From: Onchidella celtica
Taxonomy: Eukaryota > Mollusca > Gastropoda > Systellommatophora > Onchidiidae
NCBI GenBank assembly: GCA_963931925.1
Contig: OZ007574.1
Span: 30,670,413-30,734,412 of the forward strand
Reading direction: 5' to 3'
DNA: 64,000 nucleotides
Made by a program: the position numbers and the translations under genes. The notes beneath the pieces were generated by a model. It was not told where the DNA came from. It saw only the letters and a program-made list of their open reading frames with translations, and searched no databases. Below, piece after piece: positions 10,141 through 22,203 of the stretch. The number at the start of each line of letters is the position of its first letter. Positions within the stretch are counted from its first letter, which is position 1.

Positions 10141-10504
10141 GAAAAGAAGACAGGACTTTGCTGGGAAAAAGGATGTACTGCAGGTGGGAAGGAAACCGTG
10201 GGTGTGGAGCAGAGGCCTGCGGGGGGGAGGGACAGGCGTGAAATTCCGTGGTGATGATACAGCCTCGGGTAACGATAACGCCATGTTATCATTCTGATCA
10301 TACTGATAAAAACAGTGAGATAATCTTTGCCGTTCTTATCATGAAATTAAAAAAAATGAAAACAACAACCCTGTTTTAATGCTTTTGAGGCCATCGTTTC
10401 GGTATCTGTAAGCTTAATGCAGTGAGCAGCATATCCTTCCCTGCCTATGCACCCATCCCCTGCCCTCCCAACCCCTCCCCCCCCCCCGCCCCACTAAAAT
10501 AGCT
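10141..10504. other. Non-coding stretch
   Basis: A poly-C tract lies near 10474-10490. Nothing else recognised. Confidence 0.4.
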
Positions 10505-10514
10505 GTGGTGGACA

Positions 10515-10590
10515 ATGCCCCGCAAAGGACTCGAACCCCAGTCCTCGGACATCGTGATTAAGTACTCTAATCACTGAGCCACTGCACCAG
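10515..10590 (-). other. tRNA-like sequence (SINE head or tRNA pseudogene)
   Basis: On the minus strand an A box (tggctcagtgattagag, 10565-10581) and a B box (ggttcgagtcc, about 10527-10538) sit at roughly tRNA spacing. The T-stem pairs poorly and the acceptor stem does not pair, so it is not a working tRNA gene. It differs from the head of the main SINE family in this window. Confidence 0.5.
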
Positions 10591-11465
10591 GCAGACAATT
10601 ATTTTTCTCCCTAATATAATGTAACTCGTCCATATCCACCTTAGTTCGAGATTAAGACCATCTGTTTATTCAAATGTTCTGTGATGTCTTCAGCTCCCCC
10701 ACTATGTCCCCCCCCCCCCTTTTTTCTTCTATTTTTTGTTTGTTGTCATATTGTCCATGTACATGTATCCACATATTCAATTTTCCCCTGTCCATCAAAT
10801 GTTTTTATGTCTATAGAACTTTCCATATTTCAAAATCACTCACCCAATAAGTCCGTAATGTTGTTTTCGAATTTATCACTCTGTGCAGCTGTTAAACTGG
10901 TTCAAACAGTGCATGGTAAGTTATTAACTGAACTGGTGAAGCTGTAGATTGACCGGAAAAACCGGATTATTATCAAATACTCTTTTATTTACTATTTAAC
11001 TCTTAATTTTGATGAGTAAGAGAGATGACTGATTATTAATAACTGACTCAATTTGAGTCTCAGTATTTATTTTTCATTCACAATTTAAAGCTTACACTTG
11101 ATGGCAAAGCAGGGCATATACGTTTATTAATTTCATCCGTATTTCAAATATTCAATTCTCCTGTGGAAAAGGTTAGGTGGTCACAGAGGTTAAAATGAAA
11201 AGCTGGCGGGAAATGCTTCACAATGACTCACATACGACAACAGAAGAATTAATTAATTAATTAATACATTAGAAAAGTTTGGTTTATTCATTTGTTTTCA
11301 ACAAAGCAATCTGTGAGAGTTCATAAAAAGAATGTTTCCGATGAAACAGTCAACTAATTAAAGCAAAAATGCCTCTTAGAAAAATGTCAACACTTTTTCA
11401 TAAACCTCCACCATTTTAAAGGCCTTACGTGTTTTGGGACCTGGGGTGTGTGTGTGTGTGTGGAG
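10591..11465. other. Non-coding stretch
   Basis: The frame at 10681-10947 is T-rich and shows no motif. A short (TG)n run precedes 11461. Confidence 0.4.
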
Positions 11466-11777
11466 CATTATGAGTTTTTAAAGAGGTATAAAAATTTCAC
11501 CTGAAGCCAGAATTCGTAGGATCCACTCACAAATCTGGACGGATAAAAATGCTTAGGATCAAAGAATACATGGCAGGTGGGTTTAAAAAAAAGCGCCCAA
11601 AAATAGAGAGTACGATTTTTAAGGGTGGCCAGTAGGTGAAGTGCAGGGGAATGTTTTGTCTTTCTGGCCATTTTCTCTTTCTCTGGTTGTTCATATGGAT
11701 CCGTCCAGATTTGTGAGTGGACTTGGCGAATTCGGGATTCAGGTGAAATTTTTATACCTCTTTAAAAAGTCATAATG
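11466..11777. mobile_element. MITE with ~78-bp terminal inverted repeats
   Basis: The left end at 11466-11544 begins cattatgagttttt and includes gaggtataaaaatttcacct and cactcacaaatctggacgga. The right end at 11699-11777 is its near-perfect inverted copy, ending aaaagtcataatg. The unique centre is about 150 bp. No transposase or obvious target duplication is present. Confidence 0.88.
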
Positions 11778-11984
11778 AATACATTTCTAAGACGATTTCC
11801 AGCAAAATACTTTGAATGCAGAAAAATGGCTTCATATAATAAGCAGATCTCAATTTCCATAGAAAAAATTGTGAAGGAGTTTTCTGAAGAATGTGGTCTT
11901 TCACCTTAAGCCCGATTTCGCCAAAGCTACTCACATCAATTTGTCCCTTTTCTTTGGAGGCATGGTAGGTAAAAAAGGTTCCAT

Positions 11985-12165
11985 ACGCCATACGACACGA
12001 CCATCCGGTCAAGGTCACCCTTTTCCTCACTCCAAACCTATCGCTGACCCTGATCCCTAACCCTAACTCTAATCGTATAGCCAACCCTACCCCGTTTCCT
12101 TTCAAACGAAAACAAGAAGAAAATCTGTGAAGATACTGCACGAGTTCAAAATAGTCGGAGTGTTA
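11985..12165 (+). repeat. CCCTAA-bearing dispersed repeat, copy 1
   Basis: Imperfect CCCTAA units at 12048-12075 are followed by caaccctaccccg, cctttcaaacgaaaacaa and tgcacgagttc. The same order of landmarks occurs at 46385-46640 (plus) and 44575-44735 (minus). This is an interspersed repeat family rather than a telomere. Confidence 0.65.
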
Positions 12166-12502
12166 GGAACTCTTTTCTGGGATTTTTGCAATAGACGCAG
12201 GTCAAAATATGGAATTATCAAGGGTTGCGGGGGCTGGCTTTGAAGCTGTTACTTAGTTTTAGCATATACGTGTATTCATGTAAATGAATGTGAATGTAGA
12301 TATGTAAATGAAAGTAAATAATTTTATTGGTTAGACATTGCTGATGTAATTGTTTTTACAGTGGTTAACATTAATTACCACAAAACACTTTAAATTTATT
12401 TGAAATTTTTATCTGCCTATCTTTTCTGTTAGATCTGAAATATAATCGCTTGACTTAAGAGTTGACTGTTGGATATTAGAAACCGTAAAGTAGGGAGAAA
12501 TT

Positions 12503-12534
12503 TGAGAGAGAGAGAGAGAGAGGAAAGAGAGAGT

Positions 12535-12626
<92 letters not shown>

Positions 12627-12628
12627 AA
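12503..12628 (+). repeat. (GA)n microsatellite
   Basis: Nearly pure GA repeat of about 125 bp. The long Ser-Leu and Arg-Glu frames across it are artefacts of the repeat. Confidence 0.97.
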
Positions 12629-12638
12629 GTTTTGGGTT

Positions 12639-12750
12639 TCACAGAGCGTCGGCACGGTGACGGCCACTTTGCGCCTATCACAGTCTACTTGGCAACTTTA
12701 TTTATTTATGTTCCGTATCCAGAGCTTCTAAATTTCACTCGTGGAAATTT
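12639..12750 (+). repeat. Dispersed repeat shared with 52712-52815
   Basis: Shared blocks are gagcgtcggcac, acggccac, ttgcgcc, aactttattta and cagagcttctaaatttcac. The element type is unknown. Confidence 0.7.
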
Positions 12751-13914
12751 ATAGTTTCGTATGAATTTTATCACAATGGTAAAAATTCTCTAAAGTTGTT
12801 TTGTACGGCTCTGAAAAGAGTTTTGTAAATGAGTATAGACGAGAGAGGGATGGCTGGACACATTAGCAGATGGACAGACAGACAGAAAGAGAGCCATTTC
12901 TATGCTTCGCACAGGTGTGTAGGCCTATTTATTTACATATTAACGAGTCATCAAATCGGCCAAAAAACGTGATAGAAAACAATTGTTCGTTCATGTTGTG
13001 ATATTTGAAAAGTAACCACGAGAGTAATAATAATAATTATATCCATCTCCCAACAAGAAAGGTAATCTCAAGGGAAAGAACGAAAACAAGTGTCACTTAA
13101 AATACTATAGTTTCCAGAATTTAAACACCCATAAATAGGTACCCTCTGATGGTTATGGTGGAGATTAAAAACACACAAACTACTTATTCTGAAGTTTAGT
13201 TCTCACACCTCACAGTAAACACACGCGTATTTCAATTTACGAGGTCAAACCTAAACTTTGATGTCGTGAGCTATTGCAATCAGCAAATTTTCCTCATCGT
13301 TTATAATAGAAATCTGACCCATTATATCTGATAAAAATAAACATTTTTTGCAACTATTCGGGCTCGCTGAATAACTTTTTCCCCATGTTTTATCTATGTG
13401 GGTGACAAAACTTCGGAGAAATGGAACACCGGTAGAAAGCCATAACCTCGAAAATTACATTTATCAACTATTCGAACAGCAGGGAAATAATAATAAAATA
13501 TCTAAACTAGATAATTAATGGAATGTATTGGAGACAGAATTACCTATAATGGGAAAAATACGCTGCAGCGATCAGGATGGCGGCGTTCCATTAATTAAGC
13601 TTTCTATTTTTCAAACGTTCCGACTTTTAACCAATTTGAGGTGAGCTTTCGCTTCTGTCATTACTTACATCAATAAATCCACCGCATTGGAGACCGCTCG
13701 AAAGGAAGCTCGCTGCTTAATGTAATTCAGCGTCTACTCCGATACCCACAGTATATTCCACATTCCTCTGAGATAAACAAACTTAGCTGTGTTTACATTT
13801 CACATCATTTCATTGTGGATGCTCCCAGTTTTATTTTCGTTCGGCCTAACTAGTGGAGTCGCCTCTGTCTAACCTTGAGGGTTTGTTGTTGTTGTTGCGA
13901 AGATCGCATCATTG
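12751..13914. other. Non-coding stretch
   Basis: No recognised feature. Confidence 0.4.
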
Positions 13915-14590
13915 GGAGTGGCCCGCGGGTTGGACCCTAGGGAAGGTCATATCAGCGAAGTCCGTGGTCGGACACTGAACGGTCGTATTGGCAGAGCATA
14001 GGGTCAAACACTGAAGACGGTCACGCCAGAAAAGCACGAAGTTGGACTCCAGAGATCTCACACTAAAGATATCTTTGTTGGGCACTGAAGACATCAGTGG
14101 AATCCTGGGGAAAATGCTTTGCCATCCTGCTACCGAATGAGAATTCTTGTTTCAGGCCAATGGTTTTTCACTACAAGTGGTAACTTGACAAATTTGGTAT
14201 TTAGAGCTTGAATTGTCCAAGAAATCCTAACACAGAAAAAACTAGTGTATATCTGACTTTAGCGGAACTGGCAGCAAAAAGTTAGCAAATTTAACTGGCT
14301 GGTGGCAAAATTAGGGAACGGACAATCGCAGGTTCCATCGATGAAGACGGCTGTCTCATTATTCTGGGGTCGGACCCTGACGACATTAGCTTTAATACAA
14401 TCCAGAGTTCGAAATTGAGGACGTTCCCTTCGAGACGTTTTATGTCGGGTCGAAGACCTGGTGCATCAGTGCAGTAGAAAGTCGAACCATGAAGACGGTC
14501 ACAGAAGTCTAGGATTAGCCGTTGAAGACGGTCGCATGATTGGTGCACATGGTCGGAAACAGAATAAATAGACGGACCCTCAGAAAACAT
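13915..14590. repeat. Degenerate ~35-40-bp tandem repeat in two blocks
   Basis: The core gaagacggtc recurs (14011, 14341 as gaagacggct, 14489, 14522), usually preceded by ggtcggac- or cactg-like sequence. It covers about 13915-14110 and 14335-14590. The copies are old and diverged. The 136-codon minus-strand frame across the second block is probably a by-product. Confidence 0.5.
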
Positions 14591-15019
14591 TAATATGCAG
14601 GTACAGGTAGACATGGTCATGAAGCCTGTGATGTAAGTGGCTGACAAGTCATAAAGTTGCAATGAAAGCCATTGACCCGCAGTAGGATAACAGACACTCA
14701 AAAACTGACAAAAGTGTCAGATATGGATCCCTGAAATGCAGAAGTTCTATGTCTTAGCCAGAAGCGACAATTGTTTTTTTTTATTATTGTTTTCTGGTTG
14801 ATTACACTGGCTAATTTTATGCATATGAAAATTATTATCTGCCTAGGAAGCGATATGAAATTAAACTAATGTCGGGTAATGCTACTGAAAATTTCCATTT
14901 CCATGCATGATTGATTTTCGCATTTAATTTATTAGCATGGTTAATTCAAAAGCAGACTATATAAAACTTGTCTGAAATGAAAAACATTGTAAATGTCCGG
15001 TCATTTTATATTTCCTTCA

Positions 15020-15051
<32 letters not shown>

Positions 15052-15186
15052 TTTTGCACTTGATGCATTACGGTTATTTTCATAACTGAATATTTAAACC
15101 AGTCTCACCGAAAATTCCATCGGGAAATTATCATCTTCCTTTTCTGAGGCAGTTTATCAATGATGTCGACAAAACTACTCTTAAAT
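14591..15186. other. Non-coding with (ATT)n microsatellite
   Basis: The (ATT)n run lies at about 15023-15052. Nothing else recognised. Confidence 0.5.
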
Positions 15187-15402
15187 CAGTGCACATTACG
15201 AGCCTTGGAGCGCTAAGTCAGTTCTGTTTGGCATCGGTTTTGAGCCAGGCATGAATACCGATACTCCTTTGAATCAAATCACGTGACAAACTTGTTTCAC
15301 ACTCACTAATGCGCGGGGTCCCGTACAAATCCATAGTTCACAAAACCGAGGCAAAACCAGACTTGAATGCGCGCTATTGCCCCTATGAGAGTGACAAGAG
15401 TG
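15187..15402. mobile_element. Possible MITE with imperfect inverted ends
   Basis: The left end (aagtcagttctgtttggcat, then cggttttgag) and the inverted right end (aagtctggttttgcctcgg) are about 70% alike. The ends resemble those of the repeat at 47436-47612. The alignment is by eye and weak. Confidence 0.4.
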
Positions 15403-15540
15403 GTACACTGTCAAACCATTCTTTAACTAAACTTCACAAAACGCTTAATTCAGTTTATTGATCAGAAGAAAACAAAAATGGATGGTGGGATGAAAATTGA
15501 CCGCACGTTACATAACAGACAGTACGATTTATATAAAGTA

Positions 15541-15905
15541 GACATCCTTCAGTCTCGGAAGACTATGGAGTTGCGCTATGAGTGTTTTTTCTGGTACAGC
15601 GTCTGGTGTGGGTGGCCAGTCCGATGCGGGAATGGCAGTTTCTGTGGCAGAGGGCACAGAATGATGAAGTCTGAGGCTGATCTGACTGCCTGTAATGCAG
15701 CTTTTCTTCCTTTCCTCTTTGCCTCGTGCTGCTGAGCAAGTGTCTCTTTGAAGATGGCGAGACCTTTCTGCACAGTCTGTCTCCAGGCTGACCGTTCGAG
15801 GGCTGTTGCTTCGCGGTTGTTCTGGTCGATGTTCAAAGCTTTTAGGTCCCTCTTAAGATCTTGCATATGTCTTTGAATCGCAGCTGTGGTCTACCTGTGG
15901 GACGA
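15541..15905 (-). pseudogene. LINE ORF2 C-terminal fragment with zinc finger
   Basis: On the minus strand a broken frame matches the C-terminus of the LINE at 38552-40024. It shows a G-R-P-x-L-R-F-K-D segment (frame-shifted near 15875), then a DLKRDLKALNIDQNN segment and a basic stretch. After a second frame change comes a finger of type C-x2-C-x12-H-x3-C. It ends in a 3' untranslated part near 15541. At least two frameshifts show that it is dead. Truncation at both ends leaves only the last ~110 codons. Confidence 0.75.
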
Positions 15906-16661
15906 TTTATGTATAACATCCCCGAAAAATGTTAAACTGAAAGTATCTTGGTAAACTGTCCACTAAAAAGCTAGATATAAATTGCATCGACATCGCCGTC
16001 AACAGTTTTGTCAAACATGGGGACTGAAACTATATAAACCTGCATTACATGAATTGATAGGGTGTTTCAGTTTCATTACAAAAATTGAGATGGAGACCGT
16101 CATGTAACGCTCCTCCGCCATTTTGAGTAAAATTATTCCCCCTAAAATCGGAGATGCCCAGGTTCTGTGAAGTCAACTGAAACCCACCATTCAAATACAA
16201 TATACTTATTATTTTGGTCAGAATACTTTTCTCGCATACCAGAGGATAAATTCTTTACAAAAACACGATATTTTTTTTATGCATTATCATCTTGTTGACC
16301 TTCTGTCTCGAGACACAATGGATTATGCGTCCATGCATTATAATTGATCATGATCATTACAGATAGGCTGTGTGTGTATATGATTATCCACTGTCTGGAG
16401 GTGATAGAAATACATTATAAAAACGTTGAAAGGTCACTGTCGATATCGCAGTAAACCATTTTGGGATAAAGAAACAAAAAAGGAAGAGCACTTTTCATGA
16501 CATCAAGTGAAACAAACTTGAGTATCGTTTATGCATATGATCTGAAATGCAATGTCATGTCCACTTGGATCTGGTTAGTGGCGGAAAAAAATTGCGTTGA
16601 ACTTTTGTTTTTATATTGCATGTTTGCTATATTCTCTCTGTCCGCGTGTCTTTAATTCAGG
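15906..16661. other. Non-coding stretch
   Basis: No recognised feature. Confidence 0.4.
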
Positions 16662-16980
16662 CAGTGGCGTGCAGAAATGGGGGCAGAGGGGGCGACGTCT
16701 CCGGGGGCGTGATTTTTTTCCTTACGAGCTTTAGCAAATTCAGGAGCGTGGCCGGTGCAGCAACACACCACACAAAACAGGTCATCGGCTAAGGGATTTC
16801 TCGTCCTATCAAACACTGCCATGGGTGCTGCAATCTCTTGGACTGTGCCTGATATGACTCTGAACGACATTGAAAATCCCTGGGATGTGTTGGAGCTGTC
16901 CCGTGTTTGGGGTTCTGTTGCTGCCCCGCTCCTGAATTTGCTAAAGCTCGTAGGGAAAAAAAATCACGCACCCCGGGCAT
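16662..16980. mobile_element. hAT-like terminus with internal 50-bp inverted repeat
   Basis: The left end cagtggcgtgcagaaatggg and the following G-rich stretch resemble hAT-type ends. About 50 bp in, gcgtgattttttt and gagctttagcaaattcagga (about 16703-16748) recur as an inverted copy at about 16926-16975. The matching right terminus was not found, so the limits are uncertain. Confidence 0.55.
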
Positions 16981-17242
16981 TCACTTCAAGGGGCATCCAA
17001 TCAAAGAGTGAGAATAGAATTCAGTTTTTTGAAATTTGAAATCATCGTTGTTAACTCCGCTGTACAAGCTGCTCTACAATCCCATAAGCTGGCGTGAATG
17101 TGGTTCCTTTTAGTAAGTGAGACCAGTGCAGAGAACCTGTTAGGTGTAAACACTGTGCGTCAAAATAAGGAATGGGAAGTTTATTTCATCTGTTTTTACA
17201 TGTTTAAAATGTTTTCCTTTCTTACATTTAGCAATACAATTA

Positions 17243-17650
17243 TAACAATAATAATAATAATAATAGTACATAAACCAGGCTCTAAGTGCTTTACAACATT
17301 TATATCATATAAATCACACACACATCACACAGGCATAGTTAACAATGTCTAGACGGACATTCAGAGTGTAAAAAGATGACTCTTCAGCTGATGTTTGAAA
17401 GTCATGAAATTTTCATTATATCTCAAAGACAGAGGCAGACAATTCCAAGTATGAGGCCTTTGAAAGGAAAAAAAGATTATTCACTCATGGTCTTAAGTGA
17501 CATCTTAGGAATTTTAATTTTTTTAGTGTCAGCAGATGATCTAAGATGTCCTGATGGTAAAATAATAACACACCCTGTACTTGCGCCTTAGGACATACCA
17601 TAAATGACTCGGTCCCGTACATTCCCAAATCTCTACACGCCAATGAATCA
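17243..17650 (-). mobile_element. LINE 3' end (CR1/L2-like), copy 1
   Basis: The minus strand ends in an (ATT)n-type tail at 17243-17265, preceded by ttgtaaagcacttagagcct. Further 5' it matches 51853-52290 closely. In that copy the minus strand encodes a decayed RT C-terminus with the W-N-S-L-P motif found near the end of many CR1/L2/Jockey-type ORF2 proteins. Several stops are present. Confidence 0.7.
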
Positions 17651-17733
17651 AGACCAAAACTATCTGTCCTTGGGACCAACAGACTTTTGTGACAACTTTC
17701 ATGACAGTCTCTTTGGCTCCGTGGTAAAAAAGA

Positions 17734-17778
17734 GGGGAAGGGGTTTGGGGAGGGGGGGGGGAGGGGGGGGGTGGGGCT
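17734..17778 (+). repeat. G-rich tract
   Basis: Several G runs, two of them eight or more, within 45 bp; potential quadruplex. Confidence 0.85.
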
Positions 17779-18572
17779 TTTAGTAAAACCCGACGTTCAT
17801 TTGAAAACATTTTTTTCTGATAACAAAGCCTAGATAATAATTGTGTTGATATCTTGTAAAATAATAAATCGCAATGTAATGTTGTCCTCTAATTAGGATC
17901 TATACTCTGATATAATCACCATACCAAAACCAACATAAATATGTGGACATGCACAATTATTAGAAATCGAGCAAACTTGGAATTCAATCAAGATAAATAG
18001 GTGAACTAAATTGCAGTTCACGGTATGTTAATTCCAGAATCTGTTTTCCAATGTGAAAAAATTAACAGCAACCCAAAAGTAAATTCTAGTCATTATTATC
18101 AGAACTCCCACTCAATGACTTCACTCATGAATGAAGCAACAAATTAAGAATTCACTAGTTTGATTAGGTTTATCTAAGTTTTTGTTCTACAAATTGTTTG
18201 ATTCATGATTACTGGAAAGCATGAGCACAGTAAGAAAACACATTAAACAAAGTCATCAATACATTTGCGTCTGATGGAAAATGACAAAATATTATATATG
18301 TAGATAAATCTATGGAATCGCAGCAAAGCTTGAAGTAAAGTCAAAATGTGGCGAAAAGAAAAGCTTGGATGTTACAGAACCTCGGGTTAATTAATACAAA
18401 AAGGATACACTAAAAACGCTAAGAAAAAAGGAAATATTCTTCTGTTCGTCTTTAATATCTTTCAAAGAGCTTTAAAGATAAAACATCCTGACCAGAATTT
18501 ATTTTGGAATTATTTAAAATCAAATCGCACTTGCCTCTTTTCTTTGCGTTTTAGTATAACGTTTCTGTATTA
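17779..18572. other. Non-coding stretch
   Basis: A+T-rich; nothing recognised. Confidence 0.4.
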
Positions 18573-19328
18573 CAGGGATGGTCGAACTGCGGCTCGCGAG
18601 CTACATGCGGCTCTTTGACATTCAATAGGCGGCCCTTGGAAATACGTTGGCTGAGCTCTTTTTTGTTTTTCATCACAGTTAATGTAAAAGTAAATAAGAA
18701 CAAATTTCAAGCTTTATAATAAATTATTCATTGGGTATGAACTGAGACCCCACTGGTTTCAGGATCTATCGCATGTTCATGGTTCCTAAAAGCCGAGGCA
18801 CAGAGTACCGAGTCGAACCATTTCTTCTCTAACTATATGTCCACAAATTGGGCGCGTATAAATAGGCTGAGTACTACCCTTTTTCGTTCAATTATGCAGG
18901 GATGTGGTGCGAATTGTTTGCATTATTGACACTGATGATACATGCGCATGTCGATGGACGGAATAAAATATGACGAATTGATTCGTCTCGGTATTCTGTA
19001 TCTCGTGTAAAAATACTTGAGGATTTAAATCCTAATTTTAATGCTTGGTCTGAGTGAGGCGTTGTTCTTTAGAGCTAAGGGAAGGAATAGTGGAAGGTAG
19101 AGAGATTAAGATATTCACGTCAGCAAGACTTACCTCATACACCTAAGTACATGTATTGTTGCATAATAATATAAGTATTTCTTAATATGTATACACAATT
19201 TTTGTAACAAAATATGTACGTAACAATAAAAACGTGTGTGTAAATTCTGTTCATGGCTTGTGGCTCTTGAACATTTGAAGTTTATCATATTATGTGGTTC
19301 TTCCATTAAGCAAGTTTGGCCACCCCTG
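18573..19328. mobile_element. hAT-type element, non-autonomous
   Basis: The ends are cagggatggtcgaact and the complement of caggggtggccaaactt. Just inside the left end, gcggctcgcgagctacatgc and ggctctttga are sequence typical of a common animal hAT group. The 8-bp flanks (ctgtatta and atatatca) agree at 5 of 8 positions. It has no transposase. It carries a copy of the TATA-bearing repeat at 18803-19019. Confidence 0.75.
18803..19019 (+). repeat. Dispersed repeat with TATA box, copy 2
   Basis: Matches 4809-5020, with its TATA box (tataaata) at 18857-18864. It lies inside the hAT element, so it either inserted there or belongs to the element and was separated from it at 4.8 kb. Confidence 0.75.
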
Positions 19329-19548
19329 ATATATCATTTCTTTCGCCAGGCTATTTGCACCACAGTCAACCCTTTCTGTTTGCCACAGTCTGTCTTTCTC
19401 CACTGCCAAGGACAAGATGTGATCAAAAATACATAAAATTGAATGTATATTATAATAAATAATCATTGAGCTGCAGTAACAATGTTATGGGTGTGATACA
19501 TTGCCTTAATGATGCCGAAGTTAAAATGTGACAAAAGGAAAAAAAAGA

Positions 19549-19583
19549 GAGAGAGAGAGAGAAAGGGCGAGAAAGAGAAAAAG

Positions 19584-19660
<77 letters not shown>

Positions 19661-19715
19661 GCGAGAAAGAGAAAAAGACAGAGAGAGAGAGAGAGAAAGG
19701 GCGAGAAAGAGAAAA

Positions 19716-19750
<35 letters not shown>

Positions 19751-19765
19751 GCGAGAAAGAGAAAA

Positions 19766-19800
<35 letters not shown>

Positions 19801-19815
19801 GCGAGAAAGAGAAAA

Positions 19816-19854
<39 letters not shown>

Positions 19855-19869
19855 GCGAGAAAGAGAAAA

Positions 19870-19917
<48 letters not shown>

Positions 19918-19931
19918 CGAGAAAGAGAAAA

Positions 19932-19975
<44 letters not shown>

Positions 19976-19989
19976 CGAGAAAGAGAAAA

Positions 19990-20033
<44 letters not shown>
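19549..20033 (+). repeat. Compound (GA)n array with eight embedded cores
   Basis: Eight copies of gggcgagaaagagaaaaaga (starting near 19565, 19659, 19699, 19749, 19799, 19853, 19915 and 19973) are separated by GA runs of different length. Spacings run from 40 to 94 bp. The ~200-codon frames on both strands come from the repeat. Confidence 0.95.
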
Positions 20034-20039
<6 letters not shown>

Positions 20040-22189
20040 AGCAAAGCCCCAGCAAAAGAAAAACTACAAACTATACACCACAATCTAAAAGAAACGAAAA
20101 CTAAAAGAACTTAACACGGTTAGGGACATTCGCCTGATTTAATTAACTGAAATAAGCCAAAAATTGTTTGAAAACAAACAAAAAATGATAAAAGTCAAAA
20201 CAACGAAGAGAAACATTTGTAAAACATTAATTTACTTATCAGTTTACTTATTTATATTTTTTCATTTATTAATTTACTTATTCATCCATGTATTTTCAAA
20301 TTTCAACACAACAAAAGTCAATGATTGTCATGCACACAGCAGACACAGACCAAAATTTATGTCAATCTGAGCCTTAAACAGAAAAAGGAAAAGAAATTCT
20401 CCCGAGTTTCTCAAATTTCTGTCCGTGTCTACGAGTGGTGAAAAAAAACAACCATGGTGCCTATTAACCCATGCTTTTTTAAGCAATGAGTCCTCTTAGA
20501 CTGACAAGATTCTATCTCCACTTTTTGGTTGAACAGAGTTATACACTAGACACCACTTCTACGGGCCTTCTCCAACGTGTGCCAAAGCATCAAGCAGGTT
20601 CGGTGTGTAATTTGTAAGTATTACTAAAAAGAAAACAAATTCTTTGCTCTAAAAGCTATAATCACATGAAACTTCAATCCTCGATTTCTCAAAAGTTGAC
20701 GGAAGGGAGTTAGAACCTTGTCTTTCTAAAGGGACGAATCCTTAAGACAGTAAACGATCTCCAATTATGTATTCTCTCAACCCCCAACCCCTCTTTTGTG
20801 CTTATTATAAATCATGTCTTTATTTGTATTCAACCCCTGACGTGCTGTAGCCTCTAAATCATTAAGGATAAAGGCAAACACGAAATATAGGGCACCAAGG
20901 TAAAACTATCGCAACTCGACTTTTTTCTTTTCTTCAAAAATTGAGATGTTTGGAATGCCAGTAGCCCTTAGTCCACAGGTTGTGTTAGAAGCTGGGGGTT
21001 AAATTCTGAAAGCATAGGGTTAAAAAAAAAAATCAGAATGATTAATCCTGATAAAGAAAGTTGATAAGCTTTTACTTCTCCTGAAAAATTGGTAAAAAAA
21101 CGGAGTTACGCTAGTTTAACACCTAGCCCTTGAAATTATGTAAGCAAATTAAAAAACAAAAAAAAAACTAAAAATTCTAAAGCCATTATTTTACATGCCT
21201 GAATGAATAAACAGCCGCTTAAGGAAATCTAAGATAAAAGAACCCAATTAATGAACAGGAAGTGATTAAAGTTCTCTAGAAATTAATGACATAAGAAATT
21301 TCAGTTGGCCTTTTAATGTTATATAACGAAAATGACCCGTCAATTAAAAAGGGTACCGTGCATGGCTGAAGAGAATATCAGAGGCGTAGACCGTGTTATT
21401 ATGATAAGGAGTTGAGAGGAATGATTTACAAAGTTAGGAAGATGTAGTAGGGGAAACGGAACAAACCAGCCGTCATCGCTAATTGACAGGTTTTACTCAT
21501 CTTAGGGGCGTGGCCTGGTATCGCACGAGCGGAGAATGCGCGGACAGTAGCAGCTGAAACAGCAGTAACCAAGGAAGCTTTGCCCTTGGCAACCGCTCTG
21601 ACATCCCACCATCTCAACATTTGTTTACGTAAGTCGCAATCGCGTCTGTTGCTTAGTAACAGGAGCCGGCTACTCTGAGCTGTGAGCCCCCCAGCTAACC
21701 AGGAGAGCTGAGGGCATCACGTGCAAGCTACCCAGTTTGACGAGATCCACATTTTCTAAATTCGCGGTTTAGCTTACCCTACCCCAGTGCGTTTCGCCGC
21801 TGAAACAAGAAAGAAAGAGAGTTAAGAAAAAAAAAAAAGCGCTCGAAAGTAAATTAAATAATGAAAACCACACATATGATAACCATCTGGTGTTTCTCTA
21901 AGTGTGAAAAATAAAATACTATAAAACCGCAAGAAAAAAAACACAACAAAAACAGAACAAATCTCATAATAAAAAAATCTTACAAGCAGGAGAAAGAAAG
22001 TGAGAAACTACCAGAAAAAAAAAAAAAAACTGGAGTACAAACATTCAAAAATACAAATGTCATAATTGAACAGACGCTAAAAAAAAATGAAGGTAGATTA
22101 ACTAGATTACAAAAAGAAAAGTGACATGAATATTGACTAAACAGAGATCTACAAAAAATGGCTAGGGGGAGACAGAGAAAGAAAGAGAG
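20034..22189. other. Non-coding stretch
   Basis: About 2.1 kb of A+T-rich DNA with no shared repeat or convincing frame. The 64-codon minus-strand frame at 21426-21620 shows no motif. Confidence 0.4.
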
Positions 22190-22203
22190 AAAATAGACGG
22201 TTC

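Noticed and set aside
14291-14701. 136-codon minus-strand frame
   Set aside because: It overlaps a degenerate tandem repeat and shows no motif or plausible start context.
19463-20114. Frames of about 200 codons rich in Arg-Glu or Ser-Leu
   Set aside because: They are translations of a GA microsatellite and appear on both strands.
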